Positions 10,458 through 23,058 of a DNA stretch of 64,000 nucleotides are shown one piece after another. A program made the position numbers and the translations under genes. The stretch lies in assembly GCA_013420905.1 (NCBI GenBank), contig JAAXNY010000010.1, positions 2,666,001-2,730,000 of the forward strand, read 5' to 3'. Under the pieces are notes generated by a model. The model ran no database searches, was not told where the DNA came from, and saw only the letters and a program-made list of their open reading frames with translations. The stretch's first letter is position 1, and every line of letters starts with the position of its first letter. The DNA comes from Collybia mongolica (Eukaryota > Basidiomycota > Agaricomycetes > Agaricales > Clitocybaceae).

Positions 10458-13400
10458 ATGTACACTGTGATACATACTGCTATCGCTGTGTCCTTTTTTG
10501 TAGGGGTTGTTGCTTTCGGGAGTGCAACTCCCCCAGCTTTTGCTGTTCCACCAAGTGACGAAGTGGATGCAGTAAACGTGTGAGGATTTTAATAAAATTC
10601 GCTCTGGGGATGATTCACTGACGTTGTTTTTACAGTCTTGTCGGAAATGGAGGTATCGCTCCGAGCGTCACCGGCGGTATGATACCCTCTACTGCGCCGC
10701 CTTTCGCTATGACACGCTGGGTCGCTCAGACCAGAAGGAACTATGTCTCACGTACGCCATATAATTGGACGGCTGAACGCATATCTGGTTTTCAAGGAAC
10801 GCGACAACCCGCTATATGGATGGGTGAAAGTGGATCGGTTGGTATAGTGCCCGGCTTTGCTGCAAAAGGAGATGAAAAAAACGTGAAGACTGATTTTGAT
10901 GCGCGTGGGATGAAAAAGGTAGATGGAACGGAGGTCCTTACGCCAAGCTATTACAGCATTGAACTTGAAGATGATCTGGGCGGTGGCGGAAGAGTCTTGG
11001 TTGAGCAAACTGCGAGTATGCCTGGCTTATCTTACTTCTTATTGCACTTCTGACTCTTTTCTAAGCGTCACGCGTTGGGCATCTACGGTTCACATTTCGA
11101 CCTTCGTCTGCGACCTTCGTCCCTTCTCTCTTAGTTGAGATGGCGCGTCCTTCAATAATATCGTCTACTCCCACCAATATCACATTCCCTATTGGGGATG
11201 TCGCCCTTTTACCAACATCTAACACAAGGACACCTTTCGAAATATGTGGTTCCAACAATGAACGACAAGATAGGATTATCACACCTACCTCAATTGCTGA
11301 TAAAGCGAATGCGTTCAGGGGTTATGCCTGTGCTCATTTCTCGACCGCCTCTGCCATCCTGTCTCACGGAATTATTCAGAACACGACCATTACGCCGTTG
11401 GCTCAAAAAGGCTCTGGTCCCATGTTGTCAGCTTACGTACTATTCGACAGTAGGGGTAAGAGAGAGATAGTCATTGATGTTCGCGTTGGAACGTCATTCA
11501 TATCCACTGATCTGGCCCGCTCACATATCTTCCGTGAGACCCCAGCCAAGGCGACAATTGAAGACATCGCACGAACTGTCCGCGAAGCTTGGATCGAGAA
11601 GCTAGGCAGGATCAAAGTCCAAGGCGGAACCAAAGTCCAAAGGGAATCATTCTATACAGGTATATTTCATACACTTCATGTAGGTTCATTCCAGAATATT
11701 TATATTTGGTATTCACCTCGAATATGGATAGTATCCAAGCGAACAACACGAGAATGGCATGTACTTCAGCGGTAATGATGGTGAAATACACCAAGCGAAA
11801 GAGTCTTACACTGGTTATTCAATTTGGGTGCGTCATTTAATCTCCTCGTAAAAATAGCAAAACTTCTGCTGTTACAATAGGACACTTTCCGCGCTGCCTG
11901 GGCATGGCAAATTATTCTTGCACCAGAGCGTATACCCGGCATGGTGACTAGTATGTTGGCTGATTTCAAAGAGGTGTGCTAGTTCGTTTTGTATCATCTC
12001 TGTTGTTCAAAACACTCAGGCAGGACGCCTACCCATGTGGAAAAACATTGTTGAGACCAATATTATGGTTTGTCAGAGGTTCATACAGAATTCATCTAAT
12101 TGCTAAACTTGAGTTTTCAGGTGGGGACACACGCTGACTCACTCATCGCCGAAGCGGCTGTAAAAGGTATAACCGGCTTTGACCCAGAACTAGCCTGGGA
12201 GGCAGTCTCAAAAGACGCCTTCGTACCTCCATTTGAGGATTCTACTGTTGTGTAAGCGACGACCTTGCTTCAACATTTTCACTTCCTAAAACAGATTTGA
12301 AGTTATTCCGACCGTCAAGAGGTGCAAAAGCAATATCTCACCGTCGGTGCACTCCCTGATGCTTATCGCATAGAATGTAGATTTTGAAGCTCGTGCCGGC
12401 CTGTCAACGGACTATGGTATTGAAGGGAAAGGGTGGGTTGCCAATGATATACATTCAGAAAGTGCATCACGAACGCTCGACTACGCATGTGAGTTCTCTT
12501 CCAAATACATCCTACTTTCTTTGCTAACATTTAATCCTAGATGATGATTTTTCCGCAGCAATGCTTGCACGCGCCATTGGCAAGCCCGAAGATCTCGTTA
12601 AGCCGCTTCTTCAACGGTCTATGCACGCACCTTTCACACTATGGAATAACGAAACGGGTTTCATAGAAGCAAAGAATGCTGACGGTAGCTGGGCAGGAGA
12701 AAGAGCTGGGTTTACTGAAGGTATCTCTCCTAGCGGCTAAACGGGTACACGTTTACGAACCTGTTTCTAGGCGACAAATGGGCGTATTCATTCGACATTG
12801 TCCAGGCACTTCCCGAGTTAATCGAAAGACGCGGAGGTAATGTGAGCTTCGTCCAAAGCTTGGATGACCATTTCAATGGTGGACATAACGATCATCGAAA
12901 TGAGGTAACTCTACGTTTCTGCTTACACATTTTGCCACTCTTATCAATCCACTCAGCCGTCTCATCACATACCATACTTGTACGCCCTCTCTGGAGCCGC
13001 GCACAGAACGCAAGAAGTAGTTCGGCAGATCGCGAGCACCAATTACAACAATACTCCGAATGGGCTTTCCGGGGTATGCGTTATTGTGACAAATTTGCAT
13101 TGCTACCACTAACTAGTTTTTGGACCCGGGATTCAGAACGAAGATTGTGGACAAATGAGTGCATGGTACATATTCAGTGCCTTAGGCTTCTATCCGGTGA
13201 ATCCTGCCTCGGGCGAGTATGCTATTGGGACGTGCGTAGCCTACTACATTTCTACATTATTACACTCACCCATTGAAATAGCCCGTTTTTCGACAAGGTC
13301 TCCATTAACCTCCCAGCCACCTCTACGAACGGAAAGGAAAAGGTACTCACCATTACCGCTGAAGGCTCTTCGACCAAACAATACGTCAAAAGCCTGACAG

Positions 13401-13555
13401 TCAATGGGCAGAAGGTAGATTTTCCTGTTATTACGCATAAACAGATTGCCGAAGGAGGGGAGATTGTATTCGAGATGAGCGATTCTATTGAAAAATGGGG
13501 GAACGGGATATTAAATGTGCGTATCTTGTTCGCAACTGGCTGGCACTCTTCTTGA
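10458..13555 (+). CDS. Secreted GH92 alpha-mannosidase
   Basis: Fourteen exons: 10458-10579, 10636-11015, 11066-11679, 11732-11827, 11881-11973, 12020-12067, 12121-12251, 12303-12321, 12374-12488, 12541-12720, 12771-12904, 12957-13073, 13137-13231 and 13282-13555. All splice in phase to about 805 residues. The N-terminus is a signal peptide (hydrophobic VSFFVGVVAFG). Family landmarks in order are GGMIPSTAPPF, GFQGTRQPAIW, SYTGYSIWDTFRAAWAW, ERIPGM, LPMWKNIVETNIM, GTHADSLIAEA, SESASRTLDYAYDD, TLWNNETGF, GGHNDHRNEPSHHIPYLY, and NEDCGQMSAWY followed by ALGFYPVNP. GH92 enzymes are calcium-dependent exo-alpha-mannosidases that trim mannose from glycans. Exon 8 is only 19 nt. The extreme 3' end is uncertain: an optional intron starting near 13517 would end the protein about 12 codons earlier. 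Confidence 0.92.
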
Positions 13556-13920
13556 TCTTATCTTCGCTGTGTAGTGACATTCATTCGTTCCAACCAAGCT
13601 ATGTATATTATAAGTCTTCCACAAATATACCACACCATGTCACGCGTAAATATGAACGCCACTTTATTCGATCAGCGGTCAGTATATTTTGGTTAACTGC
13701 GTTGGATAGATGATGCGAAAACCTTCGACCGCCAACGACATTTTCGCATCGGGCTCACCGGTCAGTAATATCGGTCTCAAACATGCCCCCGAAGATCCGA
13801 AAGTAACAATGTACAGAGTCAAAGCTTTCTGCGATAATGCTGGTCATATACAACCGACGAAGCTCTAGAGAATGTAGAAGTCAACAAGCTCTGACCGACC
13901 CCTGCTGATGTCCTCTACAG

Positions 13921-14551
13921 AGTCCCGCCTCTATAGCCTCTTTCATAAACTGCCTACCGAACTCGTCTCTGAGATCCTTTCATTTTTCTCTTATTATCCC
14001 TGACGCGTGCGCGACCACTCAAGCACAGATCTCATACGAAACTGCGGCGCCCGGGCGTTCTTGAGATTCTCAGACAAACTACGAACACAAGGAAGCTTGT
14101 CTCCCCATACCATAGACAACGCCGGATATTAGTGCACCAGTAATGGTGGCAAGCATTCTACTTGTTTCTTGCCGAAATACTGTCAGAAAATGCAGTGCAG
14201 GTCTCAGGCTTGAAGCAAAATATTTGCACTCACAGGTAAGGTATTTAGAATCCCTTAGTCCTTTGTTCCTAAGTCCAATGCACGTATGAACCAGGATAGT
14301 CAATGTCATTTTATAGAGATACCGCATAGCGACAATTCTTCCACTCTTCATCTCTTGCATTCGGGCCCTTCCTAGTCTATGTACTATTTGTGTCATTTAC
14401 GCAAATTCACAAATCACTACGCCACTCAAAGAGGCTTTGATCCATTGCGATTTCCCCGCTGTTCGCACGGTCGTTCTTCCTCCTAGCGCATATAAGCTCC
14501 TCAAGTGCTGTCCCGGGGCTAGGGGCGTGAAGGGCCTACGGGTCAACTACA
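13921..14551 (+). pseudogene. F-box/LRR-type relic
   Basis: The start reads SRLYSLFHKLPTELVSEIL, a good F-box core (LPTELVSEIL), just after a plausible acceptor at 13920, but it runs into a stop at about 14003. At 14431-14551 another piece reads as DFPAVRTVVLPPSAYKLL then KCCPGA, the leucine/valine pattern of Agaricomycete F-box leucine-rich proteins. The sequence between is not open and no start was found. It looks like a fragmentary member of the large F-box gene family. Confidence in the family is moderate; confidence that it is non-functional is higher. Confidence 0.45.
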
Positions 14552-14797
14552 AAAAGCTTACACCTTGGTCAGATGAATGTGTAGATATGTGAAAGAGATA
14601 TTTGAGGAGTAGCCGTTCAACAGAGAAAAAATATTTGTACATGTGGTATCAAGCAGAAGGAAGTGTGTGATACTGAACTCCTACTAGACACCATTTCAAA
14701 CTTTTTTGGTTTTCGTTACTGAACCGAAACCTGGCACATTGGCGTCTGCAATGTCTTATGATATATTTACAAGTTAATTGTGTGAGGCTTAGGGATC

Positions 14798-17700
14798 TTA
14801 ACGACCAGTTGGCGACCATTTGGGATTGTCAGTCACAACGCCTCCAACACCTCCGTCGTACACTCCATCAATGTCAAGCTCGAGTTTCGGCAAAACAGTT
14901 GTGTTGGGTGTCATCGCCCATAATGCCACCGCAACCGTACTGTGGCAACATAAGCAAGGCAAGCTGATATTCGTCAGCATAAGACTTACTTGTCACCTTG
15001 ATAATCAAGTATTCCTTCATGCACCGGGAATTTCGCTTGGGGGCTGTGGCGGATGAGTTTGGATTAACTCAGAACCACGAAAGGCATGCATAACGCTTAC
15101 CCAAGGTTTCCAACCCTCTTTCCCATCATCCATCCGTTCACAAATAGTAATGCCCGATAAGGTTCTCCGAGCGGCTCCGTGAAGGTAAACGACATGGGTA
15201 CATCGAAGCCTTTCGGTATGTTCAGTTTAAAGGTAGTGACGAAGAATCCGACACCTGCAGCGGAGCCAGGAAGACCTTGAGAGAGGTCACGGGAAGTCCA
15301 TTTAGAGGTGTCGAAGCCGGGAAGGTGCCAACCCTTCCGTTCGCCGAAGAGACCGCCTTCGTTGAAAACGCCTGGTTGACGCGATCAAGATGAGTTACAG
15401 GACCTGTTAATTGAGGCTTACCGCGAACTTTGTCTGGATAGCTAAAGTACGAAAACTTATTAACAGTACTGATTATAGGCCAAAATAAACTCACTTCGTA
15501 TACCCTCCAACCTTGCCCTGCACCTTCCATGTCGTGAAGTTGCCTGTATCAAGTCTGAAACCACGAATACCGCGCGGGCCTTTCGACGAGTTTGGATTTG
15601 CTAAAGTTGCCCGCCGTCAGTGTCTTGACGGGTAGTGTTAGAAAAGCGGAACATACAACCGGAGGTTTCGTTCAGACCCATGTTATCCTTCCGGGCTCAT
15701 ATTAAGCTACAGAAATACTAAACAAATCCAAGAACGGCCCTCACCTGTACAACCGTGATAACATTATCCTGTCCTGACTTGAGGGCTCCTGCAGGGAAGT
15801 CGAATTTGTCATCGGTTTCCTCCAAAATATTCCTGTTGTTAGTCGAACTATTCCAAAAGAGTCAGAATTTGCTCAAGGCGAACAGACAAAGTACAGGATC
15901 ACCCACTTTCCGAACGATGTCTTGAGGAAAACGTCATTCAGCCATACACTAGCAGCAAATGCTGGTCATGTCCACGCCGATCAGTCAGGGCAAGGAGGAC
16001 AGATGTTGCAACATACCTTCCCCTCCGTTTATTGAGAGGTTAACACTCTTCTCTGCACCTGTAGATTGGAAATGACCACGCCAAAGAACAACATTCTCAC
16101 AGCTAATCAGACGCGAATCAGAATGTGCGACAACCAAGAAAGAAAACACTTACAATCCATAATCGCAACCATACAAGATCCTTCCGTCACCATAGAATGG
16201 CTTACGTGGAATATTCGTGGTGGTTTTATTCGCAACTGTCCACGATGCGTCATCGAACGCCGCACCTATTTCAGGTAAGCTGTCCTGGAACTTCCAGCCA
16301 GTCAACTTGGGTACGGTGATGCCCTTTATAGAGGCTCTCGGTTGTAACTGGCCAACAAAACCACCAGTTGATGTCAACGCGGAAGACGCGGTGACGTCAC
16401 TCGACACCGTTTCGCCGTTCCATGTAATTGACCGGATGTTTCGGGGCGCAATGACTGTCAGCCTAACACCATCCTTCAAGTCCCCACGAAGGGCAAGGCT
16501 AGTGCCGGAAATAGACGCCGTCCGAACAAGGTAAGGGCCGCCAACAAGAATGGACTGGTTCGTTCCCAAACCCCAGAAGTTTTCTAGTGGGTCGTTTGTG
16601 CGGCTAGCGATAACGGGAGACCAGAATGTCCCTGCAGTTTCGGAGTCGGCGAACAGAACCAGCTGCGTGTTTGAATCCCAAACAGTAACAAGACCTTTTA
16701 TGCCTGGAAGGAAGCTAACTATGGTGCTGTTTGGGACGAGACCAGGCGTGTTGTGGGTCAAGGTAACGAGTGAGTTCTGCTGGGCCTTGTTAGGAGTTCC
16801 CGTAAGCGTGAGCGTTACTTCGTGCTCCTGTGTAGAGTCTCCGTGCAGGAAAAGGACATCACGTCCATCGATGGTGCTTGCGTAGAATACCTGCGCAGTT
16901 GAATACAGCATTCTTGATTTCCCAAAAGCATAATTCGTTACGATAACTTTGGATTGACGGCCAGATAGTGTGATGGATGGCGCTAGCAATGGAATCTGTA
17001 AGCTCCCAGTTGCGACCGTGACATTAAGTTTGAAGTCAGTGGTTGCGCTAGGTGGTACAAGTGAGCAGAATCGCATGAAGTGTCTAGTAAGGCGAATACT
17101 CACGTCGAAGTCGAGTTAGTTTGTCGCGCAACATAGAACCCGGCCTTGGTGTCGGGATTTTGCAAGAATGTTATGAAAGCTGCTGGAGAACTTGAAGCGA
17201 CCAAGCCGGTAGACGTATCAGCCACCCAATTTGTCTTGTAAAACTCCGGGGAGCTGCGTATGAACAGGCCCTGCCTTTTGAGCTCATTGAACTTCGTGGT
17301 CAACTCCCGGGATTCGGTTAACTACAAAAATCCACACTAATGAGACGAGAGCCACTGGACAAGACCAACGTGTATGCACTTACGGATGCACCGTAATCAT
17401 AAGACGTGTAAACACCATGGAATGGTATGGCTCCCCATGACGTACCCCTAGAAGTTCATGTTCAGATGAATCAACAGGTGTTCAGGGCGCGAAACGACAT
17501 ACCCATAAATCATGTAATAGTTGATGAGCTTGGCATTACTTGCCCAGAGTTGCAAGTTGAACACCGACTGGAAGTCAGGTCCCGTCAATACGCGGCAGGG
17601 AGGGTATCCTGTGGAATGATAAGCCCCCACATGTACAATCGAGTAAGATCGATCCTACATACCCGGTGCGGTCGGACCCCATGCGTCGAAGGAACCACCT

Positions 17701-19301
17701 TGGAATTCTAGGTATCCCTGTAAATAAAAACTACGTACCTGAGAATTAGGAAAGAGAGTCACCTGGTATATACCAAGCTTGTGATGGGTTGACTTGTGCG
17801 TGATAACTCTGGTAATTGGTGGTGACGGGCCTCCACACCGAAGGATTCGAGCAATCGAAACCCTGAGGGTACGAATCAAGTCTGGTGGCAAATCGTCATC
17901 TCCTGACTGCGATGAAAGGCACGAGAGTGGTAGACTTACCCGTAAAGGTCCACAGCACCCTGAAGAGATGTTTACATGTGAATACGAGAAATGTCAAGAA
18001 AACGCTCCGGCAACCATACCGTTCCGTTGATGAAATTTCTCCCCTGCCCAGGGTCATTATAGGTCAGGGGAACAACAATGTTCGAGTCATGGTAAGCATC
18101 CTCTAAATCTGCAAAATATTGGGCGTGACTGGGAATGCCTTGTGAATATTCATTGTCTATCAAGGATATGATATCAGCTCAAGAAACTGTGATGTGCGAT
18201 AGAGAAAGAATAAATCATACCAATTTGAATGGCTAAAGGTGCGCGTGTATGAGTAACAGCGTCAATGCGACACCCATCTACATACCTATTACGGGCCCGC
18301 CGGCGTTGATTTGGTTCGGAGTCGTGACTTTGATTATGCCTTGAATGTATGCCTGCCAAGCAGCTTTCCAATCAGTATCGTTCGTTCGTAGGGTTCCTGC
18401 CACTTCGGACGTAGCCCAATGAGCAATACCTCCAGCCGAGGTTTCTGCATTGATATACTAAGGCCAAATTTAGAAAAAGCATTCACATAAAGATTGTGGA
18501 CCACTGACGGGGCCTGTAGGTCGTCAGGAAACGGTACCTGGGAACAGAAACGGAGAAACCTACCTGGTCGTAGAACAACCCATATCCCCGCTGCTTTCGC
18601 TGCATCGTAGAGCGGCTGCAACGCTCGGAATCCACCGAAATCCACTACCCCCGGTGCAGGGTTAATCAGTCCCATGTGTGTGTACACACTGACGGCATTG
18701 AGGCCTGCAGCTTTGACTTTCTCAAGGATGTCTGGCCATAATGATGGTACAGGAAGTCGGAAGGTATGGAATTCCCCAGAGCTAATAGCGCCTTAAGACG
18801 TATGCTCATGAACGTTTGCAGGGTAGTTGCTCACTGAAGAAATATCCTTTGGCCCCTTAGAATCAAACTGTAGTTGTCGAATTGGACTTGCTCCGTGATG
18901 GCAAAATCTGGGAATTGTGCGGTTGCCTCGAAACCTGATTCAGGGGAAAGTATTTCACCGACAGAAGGGTGCGATTCTCGAGGAGTTAGAGAGATGCGAT
19001 GCAAGGAAAAAGAAGTCCCCCATAAGGTAGGATCTCTTGGAGATATCAACACAAAAAAGACAGCTACGGCACAGGTCGTGATCCAGAACCACGCAGATCT
19101 GCGCTTAAGCTGGTGCTTAGCAGCAGGTTCAACCATTTCGCTGCGATTCCTTGCTTTCCAATGCGGGATAGTGTCGTGAAATTTGGACTGTGGGTATGGG
19201 TATGGCCAGTAAACGGTTTTCCCACTCTGCTCCACCACCAACTCATTTATATTGTCTTGCGAGGGGATTACTGGCTTCTCCAACATCGTCTTATGACCCA
19301 T
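14798..19301 (-). CDS. Membrane-anchored GH35 beta-galactosidase
   Basis: About 22 exons and roughly 1,100 residues. Exon 1 (18835-19301) encodes a 130-residue N-terminal extension with basic residues (KRR, 66-68) directly before one hydrophobic segment (about 70-86, WFWITTCAVAVFF). This predicts a type II anchor with the enzyme outside the cytosol. The GH35 catalytic domain starts at FDNYSLILRGQRIFLHSGEFH and contains GLNAVSVYTHMG, RPGPYINAE, the acid/base Glu in AIQIDNEY and the nucleophile Glu in WYIPEFQGG, then YGGTSWG. The C-terminal beta-domains are complete to VVTDNPKWSPTGR. Two exons are tiny: 18509-18513 (5 nt) and 18221-18232 (12 nt). Both catalytic Glu codons lie at exon edges. No frame disruption was found. 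GH35 enzymes remove terminal beta-galactose from polysaccharides and glycans. Confidence 0.9.
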
Positions 19302-20516
19302 GGTATAGAAGAGAAGCGGGCTTAAGGAGGGGGGAATTGTTGTTACCAGAGCTGCATCGTGGTTGAAATTGGCGTTAGCGGCCCGTTGAATGCGTCACTC
19401 GAGCATCAACAGACCAAAATACAACCCCGCCCTTGCCTAATCCAGGCTGCGCGGTTGTCCAGCGCCATCAACAACAGAATGACTATAACTCGTCGGACGT
19501 CCATTCAAAAAGCCACCATCGTTATCTACGCAAACCATCAGTCTAGGTCTACTAAATTTTTATAACTATAGCTCTTCCCTAGGCCACGGTTGTCAGAGGA
19601 ATCTCTCACCTCCAGATTCTTCTCAACATGTTACGTCGAATTTTCCGAGATTTTCACGCCGGTTCCCACCATAACCCAGGCAATGAAACCCCGTTCCAAT
19701 GGAATATGGGGAATAGTGAATTTGAGCCTGGACTGATTTGAATGACGTTCGCTGTTCGCACGTGGGGTAAAACGATGAATCTGCATTCATTTCGCTATAA
19801 TTAACTACCTGAGCGGCTTCCAAGTTCCCTGCAGCTGCGGATATCCGGTTTGTGAAAGATCATTCCGCAGAAGACAGATGCCACTTTTTTGCTTGACGAC
19901 ATTTCAGTTCACAGATTTACGAGTTTCCGTGGGTAATATATATTCTGACACTGAAGGTGCCGTAGTGGGCCGTTCTCCCTTGCCGTCTTCTTCGGGTTTG
20001 GAAGAGAGTTGGACTTTTTCTGATGTACACTGTCAACAGCGTCAGTTCTTAAATGCTCCCGAGCCATGTGCATTTTTGGGAGAGAACGTGGTTTTCGTAT
20101 CCTCAGCCCGGCTTTCGCACCCCGGGTATAGATCCAGAATGACCCACTAAAACCCCCAGCTTAAGGACATCCTTTTGCCACGAGAACGAGAAGGTGATAT
20201 TCACCCTTCTTTTGGATTAGTGATCTCCCTAGACCAATAATATACATGCCAGCTGAGATTATTAGTACTAGACTGAGCTATTGCCGAGGTCTATGTAACA
20301 CCCACTGTTCCAGCTCTCCATCAAATATGCACCCACTCCCCCCCCTGCGACACCTTTTAATACAGAATATATTTACAGATGGTAAAAAGAATGCGAATTT
20401 AAACGAATGTTCTTTGTCTTTTGAAAATGCAGTAAGCAGAGTGATCAGAGACGGTGAAGGGAACCACCTACTTTCCCGACTGAGGGTGTGCGAAAGAATT
20501 TAAAGGGAATTCCTGC
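19302..20516. other. Intergenic, no gene seen
   Basis: This lies between two minus-strand genes: the promoter side of the GH35 gene and the downstream side of the DUF6534 gene. Short open frames on the plus strand (for example 19359-19565 and 19878-20150) lack any recognisable feature. Confidence 0.45.
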
Positions 20517-22400
20517 TCAAACCCATGCTATCCCGGAGTCAGTCAATCTGGACGAAGTCATCGAAACAGAAACACAGACCTTGCCAGAATCCCAGTTTCC
20601 AAGGTCCGCGGGGCCCATGCTGGGCATCCGCGTTCCAAGATGGAACATGTTGGTATTATTGCTGGTGGCCCCTTGTCGGTCAGTGCCTCGGCCACGTACG
20701 GTCCGGCGAGTGTTAAGCCTGTCTCGTTTATTGAATATGTTAAACCAGCTGGAGGGTGGGAAAACATACGTTGCCATGTACGAGATGGCGTACACTAATG
20801 GTTTTTTTTTCATCAGCATAATCAAACAGAGATGAGAAATTTTTACTTACGTTTGCTTAGGATGAAATATGTAGCCACGAAGTAGAGATTATTCGTGGAG
20901 TTAGCATTGTACTAGAATGGCGTCAAGATGAGATGTACCAAGGCCGAAATTCTTCCAGCTTACGAGAATCAAAGTAGTTAAGCTGACAGCACTGGAGAAA
21001 TCTTATGAAGATTCGCGGAGTAGAGCAGCGCAAAGCTTACCTAGTTAATGCTCCAGTGTTGATTGCATAACGACACAGACTGTTAACGAGTGAATCGGAT
21101 CTAGTGCGATGTGCGCGGGTCAATCAATGCTGAACAAAAGAAACATAAGAACCATACTTTGTATACCCAGTGCGGAGCTTATTCAAAAAGTAGCAAAGGG
21201 CGACAGCCGTAACAACATCCGTTACGACGCCAGTTGTTAACGAAATTGTTCCGAGGGTCTAAATTTTGTAAACAGGTCAGTTTCAACAAAAAGTGCGAAG
21301 ATGGGAGTATCTGACCTGGAGTTCATGTACCGCAAAGACGCTTGGGAGTTTGAAACTGAAGTTCAAGTCGTTAGATCTCGCGACACCGATAAAAAAATGA
21401 CTCCACTGACGCTTTGATAGTGAAGGCTGGCGACGGACGATCCAGGTCAACTGTTGATGGGGCGCTTTGAAGAACAACACATACCGATCGCAAGTCCTAA
21501 CAGGAGTCCAGGCCCGTGTCAGTCCGGATAAGAGCTAAAAAGAGCTTCAGAAGCGTACCCAGTTGTCCAAATGTCAGCAACATCTGTGGAAGACATTTAA
21601 ATTAGTTATTTTGAGGAAGACGAGCCAGGTACATACAATAAAACCCGTGATGTAATAATTGCTTTCGCTAACTGAAAGGGTTTCGTCAACCGAGGGCCAG
21701 AACCGTACCACAACGTCACTCACATCGCCACACGCGAAGGCCGAATGAACTATGTGATCCCCGGTCATATCAGCTCGAGCACATGTATACATCAGCGCAA
21801 TTGAACGAACCCTTTGACAATTGCTCCAACGATCGCCTTACGCGACAATATGAGAAGATGCGCATATAGGAAGCCATACCCACTCACCCCGACCGTAAGC
21901 TGAAGCTGAGATGCGGGAAACATGAGTGGTGTTCAGATTTTTCATATCAAAAAGAGCACATACGATGAATGACCTAGAATATCGTTAGACCCATATTATC
22001 GACGCGTCATGAAGTTAAGCGGCGTTACCAAGTCACAGCGGCTTGCAGAAGAGCCTTGGGGTTTGCAAAATTTGTGATGCTATAGTAATATACCAAATGG
22101 CCAATGAATGTCTGGTCTGCTGTTTCGAGCAGCCTGAAAGACGTCAGCTAGGCGTCCAAGACCGGTGATGAAAAGTCTTACAATATTAACACAACCTGCG
22201 AGATGAACCATGTTATTGAGTTCCTTCTTCCCGACTTCGACAAGACTCACAAGAACTTTAAAGATCGGTCTATCCATCGGATATCGCCAGAAATAGGCGA
22301 AAATCTGTGTGACCAGGATCCCATACACGAAGCAGGCAACCGCAAAGCCCACGAAGACTGCGCCGAGAGTGCTGTCGATGCTCAACCGGGGAGAGGACAT
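20517..22400 (-). CDS. DUF6534 integral membrane protein, paralog A
   Basis: This is a multi-exon gene of the Agaricomycete DUF6534 family. Exon 1 opens MSSPRLSIDSTLGAVFVG and covers the first membrane helix. A 14-nt exon follows at 22182-22195, then LLETADQTFIGHLVYYYSI and NFANPKALL. An 18-nt exon (21888-21905) comes next, then AIVGAIVKG, LRVWR, YYITGFI, LGTISLTTGVVTD, ALCYFLNKLRTGY, SDSLVNSLCRYAINTGALT and LNTRRTVRGRGTD. The hydrophobic pattern predicts several helices (about seven in the family). The C-terminal tail is polar. Function is unknown in the family. It lies in tandem with, and shares exon structure with, the gene at 23059-24820. Confidence 0.85.
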
Positions 22401-23058
22401 GGCGCAGGCTCGGAGGGGAGGAAGGGGGTGGAAGAAATATGTGATTCTGGTGCCTGCAGAGTTCTCTAATCAAGAAGGCAAACGGGACGCGATAGGACCC
22501 GCGACCATAGTCGGCGCCGAGCATAGCATGCATACTAGAATATAATTACACTCGGCCTTGGAGGGTTCCATGTGGTGCAGCGGCTGTATCCCGGATGTCA
22601 TGGGAAGGCGGCCTGTCAAAATTTCAAGTTGCACATGTTCCCGCGATGACCTAAGCAAGGTTGGCAACCACTGATTTACCGTAAAAACTGTCAAAAGCTT
22701 TTGAACAAATGTGGAAAGGTAAAGGAAATCTGTACAAATTTCTAAATCGTACTGGCTTACACTAATGGGCTTGACTCAAACGAACAATACAATGGAGTAT
22801 TACAATTACATAGCTAATGCTTTTCCCTCGAGTTCGTATTGAATTGTAAAGACAGGAGGGTTTTCGTGGGGTCCGAAGCCGAAAATATACGATCAACGTA
22901 TCCATACACTCGAATTCAGGGGTACGTCTGGGGTAAAGGATGGTCCCGGTCGCTCCAGATCCTGCGATCTTACGGAGACATCATGAAGAACCCCGATCTC
23001 TATACTCTGATACGAACAGGAAAAACATTATTCAATAAACGTCAAGCACATAAGAAGT
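22401..23058. other. Spacer between the DUF6534 paralogs
   Basis: 658 bp holding the promoter of paralog A and the 3' flank of paralog B. No gene or repeat was recognised. Confidence 0.45.

Noticed and set aside
16217..16885. Plus-strand frames of 105-111 codons
   Set aside because: Both are antisense to the large GH35 exon and have no features of their own.
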